Under the pieces are notes generated by a model. It saw nothing but the letters and a program-made list of their open reading frames with translations, was not told the origin of the DNA and did not search any database. Both the position numbers and the translations under genes were made by a program. From positions 1 through 64,000 of the forward strand of contig JBBJOI010000002.1 of the NCBI GenBank assembly GCA_037721555.1: a DNA stretch of 64,000 nucleotides. Direction: 5' to 3'. Source of the stretch: Gaiellasilicea sp037721555 (GTDB taxonomy: Bacteria > Actinomycetota > Thermoleophilia > Gaiellales > Gaiellaceae). The stretch's first letter is position 1. Each line of letters opens with the position of its first letter. Of this stretch, positions 51,375 to 59,646 are shown one piece after another.

Positions 51375-51503
51375 GTGAACGGTCGGACACCGGCCCAGAA
51401 GGCAGCGGCACTTCTCGTTCTCGTCTTTCTCGTCGTCGACGCTGCCGGTTTCATCCCCGGCACCACGGATGAGTACTGCCGAGCCGCCGGCCGCGCCGCA
51501 TGA
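51375..51503 (+). pseudogene. DUF4383 membrane protein, N-terminal stub
   Basis: Forty-two codons with the DUF4383 opening (RTPAQKAAALLVLVFLVVDA then GFIPGTTDEY), stopping at TGA after the first helix. The ribosome site GGAAGGAGG is perfect. The remaining three helices are missing. The intact relative is at 18173-18595. Confidence 0.7.
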
Positions 51504-51559
51504 ACCGTTGTCGTGCAGCAACGGCGTTTCGTCGCTCGACCAAGAGGAAGGTTGAGACC

Positions 51560-52672
51560 ATGAGCAAGAGCAAGCTGCATCAGCTCGCCGATCACGGGCA
51601 GAGCGTCTGGATCGACTACCTCTCGCGCAGGCTGATCCGCCAGGGCGAGCTCGAGAGGATGATGAGAGAGGACGCCGTCGCAGGCGTCACGTCGAACCCC
51701 ACCATCTTCCAGAAGGCGATCGCCGAGGGCGACGCCTACGACGAGCAACTCGCGGAGATTCTCTCGGAGGAGGCCGACGCGAAGGAGATCTTCCTCCAGC
51801 TGGCCGCTCGCGACGTGCAGGATGCGTGTGACCTCCTGCGGCCGGTCTGGGACGAGGGCAAGGGCCAGGATGGCTACGTGTCGATGGAGGTCGATCCGAC
51901 GCTCGCGTATGACCGGGAGGGAAGCTACGCGGAGACGAAGCGCTTCCACGAGTGGATCGACCGCCCCAACCTGCTCGTCAAGATCCCGGCCACCCAGCCG
52001 GGCCTCGGCGCGATCGAGGACTCTATCGCGGCCGGCCGCGCGATCAACATCACCCTCATCTTCTCGCTGGAGCGCTACCGGGAGGTCGTCGAGGCCTACC
52101 TGCGCGGGCTCGAGCGGCTTGTCGCAGCCGGCGGCAATCCGACAACGGTCGCCTCAGTCGCGAGCTTCTTCGTCTCCCGGGTGGACACCGAGGCCGACAA
52201 GCGTCTGGAGGCGATCGGCAGCGAGGAGGCGCTCGCCCTACGCGGCAAGCTTGCGGTCGCGAACGCCAAGCTCGCCTATGAGCACTTCGAGCAGGCCTTC
52301 TCTGGCGAGCGCTGGGAATACCTCGCCTCGAAGGGCGCAAGCAAGCAGCGCTGTCTCTGGGCCTCCACCTCGACGAAGAATCCCGACTACCGCGACGTGG
52401 TCTACGTTGAGGAGCTGATCGGCCCGCTGACGGTCAACACGATGCCGCAGGAGACCATTCAGGCTTTCCAGGATCACGGCGAGGTGGCGCTCACGCTCAC
52501 GCAGAGCCGGGAGGACGCTCGGCAGGTGTTCGCGGATCTCGAACGGGTCGGCGTTGACTACGACGACGTGACGGGCCTCCTCGAGGAGGAGGGTGTGCAG
52601 AAGTTCGCCGCCTCCTTCGAGGAGCTGCTCGACGGCGTGCGGGCAAAACGCGGCGAGCTCGCTGCGAAGTAA
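51560..52672 (+). CDS. tal: Transaldolase
   Basis: A 370-residue transaldolase of the long actinobacterial type. It has VAGVTSNPTIFQKAIAEG near the N-terminus, the Schiff-base lysine in NLLVKIPATQPGLGAIEDSI, ITLIFSLERYREVVEAYLRG, and the barrel strand LWASTSTKNPDYRDVVYVEE. It interconverts sugar phosphates in the non-oxidative pentose-phosphate pathway. ATG follows AAGAGGAAGG. No other pathway gene is adjacent. Confidence 0.95.
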   Translation: MSKSKLHQLADHGQSVWIDYLSRRLIRQGELERMMREDAVAGVTSNPTIFQKAIAEGDAYDEQLAEILSEEADAKEIFLQLAARDVQDACDLLRPVWDEGKGQDGYVSMEVDPTLAYDREGSYAETKRFHEWIDRPNLLVKIPATQPGLGAIEDSIAAGRAINITLIFSLERYREVVEAYLRGLERLVAAGGNPTTVASVASFFVSRVDTEADKRLEAIGSEEALALRGKLAVANAKLAYEHFEQAFSGERWEYLASKGASKQRCLWASTSTKNPDYRDVVYVEELIGPLTVNTMPQETIQAFQDHGEVALTLTQSREDARQVFADLERVGVDYDDVTGLLEEEGVQKFAASFEELLDGVRAKRGELAAK

Positions 52673-53063
52673 GCCTGCGGAGTGAAGCAGGCGGTTGAGT
52701 TCCCGGCGGGGATGCTTAGGAACGGCGCTCGACCCCGAGGGTTGTATCGAAGGCGGGCGATCTTCCGCGACGAGCTCGTGGACGCGCCTCTCGTTGACAA
52801 CCTCACCACTCGCAACCCGACGGATCGATTCATCGCGTCCTCATGAGGTTTTTCGCGAGGGCCTGCGATTCTCCTTGCCACTCGCGTTCGAGGTCGAAAA
52901 TCCGCAATTCGATCCCATTGGGCCGGCAACGTTCATCATGGTGCACGACCCTCGACCCGGATTCGAGGTCTGCGGCGTCGCCATGACGGGATAGGGGCGG
53001 TCGTGCGCGAACGCCAAGCCGCTCCGCTGATCGACAAGGTTCATCGACGCTACGTTGCCGTTC
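52673..53063. other. No gene recognised
   Basis: A short hairpin (GCCTGC / GCAGGC, just after the transaldolase stop) may terminate that gene. A frame ending GPATFIMVHDPRPGFEVCGV at 52994 looks protein-like but has no start or known family. Confidence 0.35.
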
Positions 53064-53195
53064 ATGAGAGGAGCGACGTTGTCCCGCGAGTTTCTTGCGA
53101 GCGACGACGTTGCGATCCGGTTCGTCGCAGAAAGCGCACTCACTCGGGACGAGCGGGCGAGCGACGCCGCCCGCGCGCTTTCGGCCGCGGAGTAG
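53064..53195 (+). CDS. Very small ORF of uncertain status
   Basis: Forty-three codons read MRGATLSREFLASDDVAIRF then an Ala/Arg-rich tail. It could be the N-terminal stub of a gene or a chance frame. No clear ribosome site. Confidence 0.2.
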   Translation: MRGATLSREFLASDDVAIRFVAESALTRDERASDAARALSAAE

Positions 53196-53267
53196 TCGGC
53201 GCTTCCGCTCCTGCCGACCTCAGCACGTCCGGCGAGCTCTTCCTCGTTGACCATCTAACTGCTCGCA

Positions 53268-53295
53268 CGGGCGGGTGCCAGACGGCACCCGCCCG
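53268..53295. terminator. Strong hairpin after the CHRD gene
   Basis: CGGGCGGGTGCC and GGCACCCGCCCG form a perfect 12-bp stem with loop AGAC, 14 bp past the CHRD stop on the minus strand. No T-run. Confidence 0.75.
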
Positions 53296-53308
53296 ACTGA
53301 CGCGTCGG

Positions 53309-53755
53309 CTAGCCGACGATCGCGAGCTGCCCGCGAATCTCGCCGGCAGGGTTCTTCTCGGTATGAACGTTGACGTAGGCGCGCCCACTTCGGATCGCCT
53401 TCACGACCTCCGCCGTCACCGTGGCCGTGCCACGCTGCCCGGGCTTGCACGGACCGCAGAGCGCGACGGCGGGCTTCGGGTTCGCCTTCCCGCGCGGGGC
53501 GATATGGATGTGGGCCCCCCCGCTCGCAGGTCCCGTGAGCTTCGTGAAGGTCATGCGCCACGTCAGCTTGCTGCCCCTTAGGCTAGCGGTGAAGAGGCCG
53601 GCGCCTGCCGCCGCTTTAGGCTTCGGCACCTCTTGCCGCGCCTCCAGCAACGTCCCGACCTCGGGAGCGCTGCCGCCCGTCGCGGCGAAGCCGACTCCCG
53701 CGAGCGCGAGCAGGAATCCGGCCGCCGCGGCCATCACGATCCATGGCTTGTTCAT
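53309..53755 (-). CDS. Secreted CHRD-domain protein
   Basis: A 148-residue exported protein. The signal peptide is MNKPWIVMAAAAGFLLALAG. The CHRD domain has FTASLRGSKLTWRMTFTKLT, GGAHIHIAPRGKANPKPAVA with the conserved histidine pair, and the end YVNVHTEKNPAGEIRGQLAI. CHRD domains occur in many secreted bacterial proteins; function unknown. The start region is duplicated: a second ribosome site and ATG at 53776 would add seven residues (MNRRRRQ). Confidence 0.88.
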   Translation of the reverse strand: MNKPWIVMAAAAGFLLALAGVGFAATGGSAPEVGTLLEARQEVPKPKAAAGAGLFTASLRGSKLTWRMTFTKLTGPASGGAHIHIAPRGKANPKPAVALCGPCKPGQRGTATVTAEVVKAIRSGRAYVNVHTEKNPAGEIRGQLAIVG

Positions 53756-53792
53756 CTGTCTCCTTCTCCGGTTCATCTGTCTCCTTCTCCGG
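53751..53792 (-). repeat. 21-bp tandem duplication of the CHRD ribosome site and start codon
   Basis: Two adjacent identical 21-bp units, each containing (on the minus strand) GGAGAAGGAGACAG followed by ATGAA. Both ATGs are in frame, so the gene has two equivalent initiation sites. Confidence 0.85.
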
Positions 53793-53955
53793 CGAGCGCT
53801 CCGTGCGCCCGCGTCCTTGCTCTTGCGTGTCGCGGACGAGACGGTTCTTACGTTTTATGGCCGAGGCGAGACGCATTCGTTAGAAGCGCGACGCGCGCAA
53901 GGAGTCGAGGGTGGCCCTCGCTTCGCCCGCTGGAGAACCCTGACCGGCATTTCTA

Positions 53956-53970
53956 TTTAGCCAGGCCAAA
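53956..53970. promoter_or_regulatory. DtxR/MntR-like palindrome upstream of multicopper oxidase operon
   Basis: TTTAGCC-A-GGCCAAA is a 7-1-7 palindrome with one mismatch, reminiscent of metal-repressor boxes. It lies 43 bp before the oxidase ATG. The operon encodes a DtxR/MntR-type repressor, a natural candidate to bind here. Binding is inference. Confidence 0.45.
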
Positions 53971-53988
53971 ATCATATTTGCGTGTACC

Positions 53989-54006
53989 AGTAAAAAATGT
54001 TTTACT
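53989..54006. promoter_or_regulatory. AT-rich perfect palindrome before the oxidase start
   Basis: AGTAAAA-AATG-TTTTACT is a perfect 7-bp inverted repeat, flanked on both sides by GTAC, in an unusually AT-rich stretch. It ends 6 bp before the ATG at 54013, and no ribosome site is visible, so it may overlap the promoter of a leaderless transcript. Confidence 0.5.
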
Positions 54007-54012
54007 GTACTC

Positions 54013-55074
54013 ATGAAACGATTTAGTCGACGGAAACTCTTGGCCGGAGGCGCTTCAGCCGTAGCGCTGCCGCTCCTTCACGAGGTGGTGCCTCACCAGA
54101 ACCTCCACGGCCAGGCTGCGGCCGCCGGCGGCCAGGGAGGGCACGGCGGCGGCGCCGCTGGGGGCATGAGCAGTCACGGGGGCGGGGCGAACGGGCCGAC
54201 CTTCAAGCGCGGCGATGTCGTTGACCACAGGGCGAACGGCTTCAACCCGACCGACCTACTGCGCGACTTCGATCTGGGCACAACGCGGCGGCTGGCTAGT
54301 GGACGGACGCTGCGCGAGTGGGTGGTCGTTGCCGCCGACAAGGAGATCGAGGTTGCCCCCGGGGTGAAGTATCCGGCGTGGACGTTCAACGGCCGTGCGC
54401 CGGGGCCGACGCTTCGCTGCCGTGAAGGAGAGCGCCTGCGGGTGCGGTTCGTCAACGGTTCCGCGCATCCCCACACGATGCACTTCCACGGCTTTCATCC
54501 GCCCGAGATGGACGGGGTGCCCGAGATCGGCGCCGGGCTGATCCAGCCTGGCAAGAGCACGGTCTACGAGTTCGACGCCGACCCCTTCGGCCTGCATCTC
54601 TACCATTGCCACGCCGGGCCGCTGGCCGAGCACATTGCGCGCGGGATGTACGGCGCCTTCGTGATCGATCCGAAGCAGGGGCGGCCCGAGGCCGACGAGT
54701 TGGTGATGGTGATGAACGGCTTCAACACCAACTTCGACGCCGAGGGAAACCAGGTCTACGCCGTCAACACCGTCGCCTTCCACCACGTCAACGAGCCGAT
54801 CAAGGTCAAGCGCGGGGAGCTCGTTCGGATCTACCTCGTGAACATCCTCGAGTACGACCCGATCAACTCGATCCACATCCACGGGCACTTCTTCGACTAC
54901 TACCCCACCGGCACCCGGCTCGAGCCGAGCGAGTTCACCGACACCGTGATGCTAGGGCAGGGCCAGCGCGGGATCTGCGAGTTGCGCTTTCGGTTCCCGG
55001 GCCAGGTCATGTTCCACGCCCATAAAACCGAGTTCGCCGAGCTCGGCTGGATGGGCTTCTTCGAGGTCAGCTGA
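54013..55074 (+). CDS. Tat-exported two-domain multicopper oxidase
   Basis: A 353-residue copper protein with a twin-arginine leader (SRRKLLAGGASAVALPLL) and a Gly/His-rich linker. Domain 1 has HPHTMHFHGFHPPE and HLYHCHAGPLAEHIARGM, giving Cys, His and Met for a type 1 copper. Domain 2 has INSIHIHGHFFDYYP and MFHAHKTEFAELGWMGF, where the usual HCH is HAH. This resembles nitrite-reductase-like two-domain oxidases. Electron donor and substrate are unknown; metal oxidation is plausible because a ZIP transporter and a metal repressor follow in the operon. Confidence 0.9.
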   Translation: MKRFSRRKLLAGGASAVALPLLHEVVPHQNLHGQAAAAGGQGGHGGGAAGGMSSHGGGANGPTFKRGDVVDHRANGFNPTDLLRDFDLGTTRRLASGRTLREWVVVAADKEIEVAPGVKYPAWTFNGRAPGPTLRCREGERLRVRFVNGSAHPHTMHFHGFHPPEMDGVPEIGAGLIQPGKSTVYEFDADPFGLHLYHCHAGPLAEHIARGMYGAFVIDPKQGRPEADELVMVMNGFNTNFDAEGNQVYAVNTVAFHHVNEPIKVKRGELVRIYLVNILEYDPINSIHIHGHFFDYYPTGTRLEPSEFTDTVMLGQGQRGICELRFRFPGQVMFHAHKTEFAELGWMGFFEVS

Positions 55075-56294
55075 TGGAGACCCACAGCGAGACACCCAGG
55101 CCGGCGGGCGAGGGCCAGGGGATCGGCAGGCTGCCGGTCTGGGCGCTCGGGCTCATCCCGCTCGTGCTGATCGTCGCGGCGTTGGTCGCTCTGCTCACCG
55201 TGGGCGGCGACACGCTCGGGGAGCGCCGCGGGCCGCCGGTCGAGGACATCGCGGTCGAGAGCACGGTCTTGCGCCCTGGGGAGATCAAGGTGACCGTGCG
55301 CAACGCGGGTCCCGATCCGGTGGAGGTGGCCCAGGTGTTCGTCAACGACGCGTACGTCGACTACACGACCGACACCGAGCAGGTGGGTAGGCTGGGCAGT
55401 CAGGAGCTGACGCTCGACTACCCCTGGCAGGAAGGCTCGCCGCTTCTCATTACCCTGCTTACCTCGTCGGGCGCGACCGTCGAGCACGAGGTCGAGGTGG
55501 CGGTTGAGACACCGACGCCCGACGCGGGATTCTTCGGGCTCATGGCACTGCTCGGCGTCTATGTGGGGATCATCCCGGTGGTACTGGGGATGCTGTTCCT
55601 GCCTTTCCTCAGGCGGATTCGCGAGCACTGGGTGCGCTTCTTCATGGCAGCCACCGCGGGGCTGATCGGCTGGCTCGCGGTCGACGCCTATCTCGAGGGG
55701 AGCGAGATCAGCGAGGCGAGCACAGGCGCGTTCGGCGGCGTCGCGCTCCTGTTCGCCGGCGCGGCGCTCGCCTACTTCTCGATGGTCGCCCTCGATCGGT
55801 ACCTGATTGGGCGCCGCGGGCGGGTCAAGACCGCGGGCGGCGGTGGATTCCATCTGGCGCTTTTGGTCTCGATCGGGATCGGCCTGCACAACCTCGGCGA
55901 AGGGCTGGCGATCGGTGCCGCGTACGCCATCGGCGAGCTGGCGCTTGGGGCCTTTCTGGTGTTCGGCTTCGCGCTGCAGAACACGAGCGAGGGGCTGGCG
56001 GTCGTCGCACCGTTCTCCGGGGAAGCACGCCCCTCGTGGCGACGGCTCGCGCTCCTCGGCCTGATCGCCGGCGCGCCCGCGATCCTCGGGGCGTTCATCG
56101 GCGCCTCGGTCTACAACCCCGAGATCGCCGTGCTGCTGATCGGTATCGGGATCGGCGCGATCTTGCAGGTGATCGCCCAGCTCGTCCCCGCGTTCCGCGA
56201 CCGCGCCGGCCGGGTTCTCTACCCCGCCAGCGTCGCAGGCATCCTCACCGGCGGCGCCATCCTCTATGTCACTGGGCTGCTCGTAGGCGTCTGA
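55074..56294 (+). CDS. ZIP-family metal transporter with extracytoplasmic domain
   Basis: A 406-residue membrane protein. An N-terminal helix (LGLIPLVLIVAALVALLTVG) is followed by a roughly 100-residue beta domain (VLRPGEIKVTVRNAGPDPVE) and then eight helices of the ZIP family with the metal-site helices LLVSIGIGLHNLGEGLAIGA and FGFALQNTSEGLAVVAPFSG. ZIP proteins bring divalent metals into the cytoplasm. The start overlaps the oxidase stop, and its stop overlaps the repressor start (TGATG both times). Confidence 0.9.
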   Translation: METHSETPRPAGEGQGIGRLPVWALGLIPLVLIVAALVALLTVGGDTLGERRGPPVEDIAVESTVLRPGEIKVTVRNAGPDPVEVAQVFVNDAYVDYTTDTEQVGRLGSQELTLDYPWQEGSPLLITLLTSSGATVEHEVEVAVETPTPDAGFFGLMALLGVYVGIIPVVLGMLFLPFLRRIREHWVRFFMAATAGLIGWLAVDAYLEGSEISEASTGAFGGVALLFAGAALAYFSMVALDRYLIGRRGRVKTAGGGGFHLALLVSIGIGLHNLGEGLAIGAAYAIGELALGAFLVFGFALQNTSEGLAVVAPFSGEARPSWRRLALLGLIAGAPAILGAFIGASVYNPEIAVLLIGIGIGAILQVIAQLVPAFRDRAGRVLYPASVAGILTGGAILYVTGLLVGV

Positions 56295-57031
56295 TGTCCT
56301 TCGCTCATCACGCTGAGCAAACTGACGAACCATCCAGCGCAATCGAGAACTACGTCAAGGCGATCTACGGTCTCGAAGCCCGACGAGACGGCGCCGTCAG
56401 CACCACTGCCCTGGCGACGCGCCTCGGCCTAAGAGCAGGCTCGGTCTCGGCCATGATCAAGAAGCTCAACGCGCTCGGGATCGTCGAGCACACCCGCTAC
56501 CACGGCGTCCAGCTCACCGACTCAGGGGAACGGATCGCGCTCAAGGTGATCCGAAAGCACCGCCTCCTGGAGCTCTTTCTCGTCGAGACGCTCGGCCTTC
56601 CCTGGGACCGGGTCGACCACGAGGCGGAGGTTCTCGAGCACCATCTCTCCGATGAGCTCGCCGCGCTGATCGCCGAGAAGCTCGGCCAACCGACCCACGA
56701 CCCGCACGGCGATCCCATCCCCACGGCCGAGGGCACGGTCTCTGAGGGCGAGACCGTGGCGCTCGAGACGCTCGAGCCGGGTGCAAGCGGCACCTTCGTC
56801 CGGGTCTCCGACTCGGAACCGGCGATGCTCCGCTACCTCGCCGAGCGTCGGATATACCCGGGCGCGCACTTCGAGGTCGTCGACCGGCAACCCTTCGCAG
56901 GGCCGCTTTCCGTCCGCTTCGACAACTCGATCCAGTCACTCGGCGGCGGGCTAGCACGCGCCATGCGTTGCGAACCGCAGGACGCCGCGGCCGACAGGCA
57001 CGTGACGCCGGCCGAGGAGGCTCGAGCCTGA
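56294..57031 (+). CDS. DtxR/MntR-family metal-dependent repressor
   Basis: A 245-residue repressor. The N-terminal winged helix reads IENYVKAIYGLEARRDGAVS then TRLGLRAGSVSAMIKKLNAL; the dimerisation domain follows (RKHRLLELFLVETLGLPWD, DHEAEVLEHHLSDELAALI) with histidine and glutamate metal ligands; the C-terminus is an FeoA/SH3-like domain (LRYLAERRIYPGAHFEVVDR). It likely represses the operon when manganese or iron is plentiful. Overlapping start with the ZIP gene; two palindromes lie upstream of the operon. Confidence 0.93.
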   Translation: MSFAHHAEQTDEPSSAIENYVKAIYGLEARRDGAVSTTALATRLGLRAGSVSAMIKKLNALGIVEHTRYHGVQLTDSGERIALKVIRKHRLLELFLVETLGLPWDRVDHEAEVLEHHLSDELAALIAEKLGQPTHDPHGDPIPTAEGTVSEGETVALETLEPGASGTFVRVSDSEPAMLRYLAERRIYPGAHFEVVDRQPFAGPLSVRFDNSIQSLGGGLARAMRCEPQDAAADRHVTPAEEARA

Positions 57032-57055
57032 TCCTGAGACGCACAGCGGATCTAC

Positions 57056-57340
57056 TTACGCGGCTGCGGCCGGCGCTGCGTGCAGGGCGCGACGCTCGAT
57101 GAGGTCGACGAGGTTGACGAACGGATCGAAACCGACGACCTCACGTGGGTTGGCGACGAAGTTCGAGAGCGCGTTGATGTCGTAGAACGTCGGCTGTCCG
57201 TCGCGGGCGTTGACGAGGTACTCGACACCTCCGAGGTCCATGCCAGCAGCAGCGACGATGCGCTTCGCGTCATCGATCACGGGCGAAGGAGGTTGGTAGG
57301 CCTCAATCGGGAAGCCGCGGCCGGAGACACCGTCGGCCAC
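57056..57340 (-). pseudogene. ATP-grasp ligase, C-terminal remnant
   Basis: Reads VSGRGFPIEAYQPPSPVIDD, then VAAAGMDLGGVEYLVNARDG and TFYDINALSNFVANPREVVG with the metal-binding aspartate-asparagine of ATP-grasp enzymes (Y-D-I-N). The N-terminal two-thirds is missing. It is joined in a different frame to an ABC-transporter stump. Confidence 0.7.
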
Positions 57341-57369
57341 GCCCGGAAGCGCGCAGGCCGGGACTGTAC

Positions 57370-57789
57370 CTCACCGGTGCGCGTCCGGGTGTAGAACGCG
57401 AGCGAGAGCCGCTGCAGGTGCCGGTAGACGGCCGTGCGCAGGTCGTGCATGACGCTCTGGCCGACCTGGTTCGAGAGCAGGGTCTGCACGACGCCGAGCG
57501 CGCCGGTGCCGATCGCGATCAGGGCGCCGACGAGGAGGTTCAGGAGCGGCAGGTCCACCGAGTGCAGCGGGCTTGGGAGCGCGTCATCGAAGATCCGCTG
57601 GACGAGGAACGCAGGCGCTGTTCCGAGCGCGGACGAAAAGAGGATCAGGCCGAGGACGGCCGAGAGCCGCAGCTTGTACGACCGGAAGAGCGGAACGATC
57701 CGGCGCAGATTGGCCCGGCGGACGGCGGGGTCTGCAGGCCGCTCGGCCGACTCAGGGGAGTTGAACGTGCGCGATCGGCCGCCTGGCAT
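57370..57789 (-). pseudogene. ABC exporter, N-terminal stump
   Basis: The first 130 residues are the start of a type I ABC exporter: NLRRIVPLFRSYKLRLSAVL, LILFSSALGTAPAFLVQRIF, LLNLLVGALIAIGTGALGVV and YRHLQRLSLAFYTRTRTGEV. Sequence then changes at the junction with the ATP-grasp fragment; the ATPase domain is missing. The start codon is intact. Confidence 0.75.
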
Positions 57790-57810
57790 CGATCACAGGG
57801 TACGGAAGGC

Positions 57811-57838
57811 GAGGGGCCGGCGCGGACGCCGGCCCCTC
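57811..57838. terminator. Strong hairpin, likely bidirectional terminator
   Basis: GAGGGGCCGGCG and CGCCGGCCCCTC form a perfect 12-bp stem with loop CGGA, 14 bp past the protease stop on the minus strand. No T-run. Confidence 0.75.
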
Positions 57839-57851
57839 GCAGAGTCAGCCT

Positions 57852-59006
57852 TTAGTAGTTGGAGAAGAGCAGGTGGTTATTCGCCGTCTTCGACGACGAG
57901 ACGACGCCCTTCGTCGCGTTGGCGTAGAGAGCATTGCGCACGGCGTCCGGTGCGGCGCCGGGGTTCCCCTGCAGGTAGAGGGCGGCAACCCCAGCCGTGT
58001 GCGGCGTCGCCATCGACGTGCCGCTGATCGTGTTCGTGGCGGTGGTGCTCGTGTGCCACGCCGAGGTAATCGAGAGGCCCGGCGCGAACCAGTCGACGCA
58101 GGCGCCGTAGTTCGACCACGAGGTCTTCGTATCGGTCTTGTCCGTCGCGCCGATCGTCATCGCCTCGGGGACGCGGGCGGGCGAGTACTTGCAGGCGTCT
58201 TGCGCGCGGCCGGCCTGGTTGCCGTTGCCAGCCGCGACCGCGTAGCTGACCCCGTCCCTGATCGAGTTCTGCACGGCCGAGTCGAGCGAGCTGGAGGCAC
58301 CTCCGCCGAGGCTCATATTGGCGACGGCCGGAGCGCCGGCGGCATGATTCTCCGTCACCCAGTCGATGCCGGCGATGACGCCGGAGGTGGACCCGCTACC
58401 GGCGCAGTCGAGGACGCGCACACCAACGAGAGTGACGCCCTTGGCGACGCCGTAGGTGGAGCCGCCGACAGTGCCGGCGACATGGGTGCCGTGCCCGTTG
58501 CAGTCGTCGGCGGAGCCGCCGTCGACGGCGTCGAAGCCGCTGACCGCCCGCACACCGAAGTCGGTATGGGAGAACCGGATGCCCGTGTCGATGACGTACG
58601 CGGTGACACCCGCCCCCGTTGTGTTGTAGGTGTACGTGCCACTGAGTGGCAGGAACCGCTGGTCGATGCGATCGAGACCCCAGGTGGCGCCGCTCTGCGT
58701 CGTCGCCATCGTCGTGACCTCGGCATCGGCTTCGACGAACGCGACTCGCGGATCCTCGGCGAGCAGCTTTGCAAGGCCCGGCGGCAGTGTGACGACAAAG
58801 CCCTTCAGCGCGTGCTCGTAGACGCGCTCCACTCTCGTACCGAGGCCGTGCGCGAGGGCGTTGGCGAGCGGAGTCGCCTCCGGCGCCGCGAAGTCCTTGA
58901 AGACCACGATGTAGCGGTTGGGCTGCTCTGCGCTCCCTGCAGCCGGAACGAGCATCATGGCGGTCACGATCGCGGCCAACGCGACGCCCACGTATCTCGA
59001 TCTCAT
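57852..59006 (-). CDS. Secreted subtilisin-like serine protease (S8)
   Basis: A 384-residue protease of the proteinase K/aqualysin type. Signal peptide at 1-26, inhibitor I9 propeptide at about 30-105 (RYIVVFKDFAAPEATPLANA), catalytic domain with aspartate in TAYVIDTGIRFSHTDF, histidine in DDCNGHGTHVAGTVGG, oxyanion region YAVAAGNGNQAGRAQDACK and serine in ISGTSMATPHTAGVAAL. It digests protein outside the cell. ATG follows AAGGAGTAGAG. A strong hairpin lies directly after the stop. Confidence 0.95.
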   Translation of the reverse strand: MRSRYVGVALAAIVTAMMLVPAAGSAEQPNRYIVVFKDFAAPEATPLANALAHGLGTRVERVYEHALKGFVVTLPPGLAKLLAEDPRVAFVEADAEVTTMATTQSGATWGLDRIDQRFLPLSGTYTYNTTGAGVTAYVIDTGIRFSHTDFGVRAVSGFDAVDGGSADDCNGHGTHVAGTVGGSTYGVAKGVTLVGVRVLDCAGSGSTSGVIAGIDWVTENHAAGAPAVANMSLGGGASSSLDSAVQNSIRDGVSYAVAAGNGNQAGRAQDACKYSPARVPEAMTIGATDKTDTKTSWSNYGACVDWFAPGLSITSAWHTSTTATNTISGTSMATPHTAGVAALYLQGNPGAAPDAVRNALYANATKGVVSSSKTANNHLLFSNY

Positions 59007-59127
59007 CTCTCTACTCCTTGCTCGTGTGCTGAGGAGGCGCCTCACCGGAATCGGCGTCCCGCGGACTGTAGGCGGAATCAGCCTCGACCGCAAGGCGGGC
59101 GGCGAGCGAGTCCGTTCAACCGCGGAG

Positions 59128-59328
59128 ATGAACGTCCCGATGATGGAGGCCGTAACCGTGGACGAGGCGGCACGTCGGGCCGGCTTCCCTGTCTGGGTTC
59201 CGGCCACCGTCGAGCCAGGGTGGGAGCTGCAGGTGCATCACACCCGAGCCCACGACGACCCGCCACTGAAGGATCAAGCGCGACGGTCGCCACCTGTCGC
59301 CACCTCTGATTTGAACGGCCTGATCTAG
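59128..59328 (+). pseudogene. Short protein fragment of unknown family
   Basis: The first 47 codons read MMEAVTVDEAARRAGFPVWV then PATVEPGWELQVHHTRAHDD, which looks like part of a DUF4367-type extracytoplasmic domain. The rest is low-quality sequence up to TAG. It is truncated at both ends and lies divergent from the protease. Confidence 0.35.
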
Positions 59329-59404
59329 CGCTTTCGCAGGCGCGGTGGCGCCCCGCTGTCGCCACCTGTCGCGACGCCTACCTCGCACGAATCTCGCACG
59401 AGCG

Positions 59405-59646
59405 CCGCGATCCTGGCGGCCCTCACGGCGCTCGGCGGCGGCTACGCGTACTCGGCCGCCGAATCAGCACAGGATCCGGCGCCGAGCGTCTGGGACGGTG
59501 TCTGGTGGGCGATCACGACAATGACGACCGTCGGATACGGCGACGAATACCCGCTGACGACGCTCGGAAGGATCTACGCGGTCGTGCTGATGCTCGTCGG
59601 GATCGGCTTCATCGCGATCCTCACTTGCGCGCTCGCCGAACGGTAG
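59405..59646 (+). pseudogene. Potassium-channel pore domain fragment
   Basis: Reads VWDGVWWAITTMTTVGYGDE then YPLTTLGRIYAVVLMLVGIG and FIAILTCALAER: a pore helix, an intact TVGYGD selectivity filter and the inner helix of a two-helix K+ channel. No start codon exists downstream of the in-frame TAG at 59326-59328, and the outer helix is only partly present. Its 3' end overlaps the secreted IPT/TIG gene on the other strand. Confidence 0.65.

Noticed and set aside
54900..56342. 480-residue minus-strand frame
   Set aside because: Antisense to the ZIP transporter; Arg/Asp/Glu-rich shadow.
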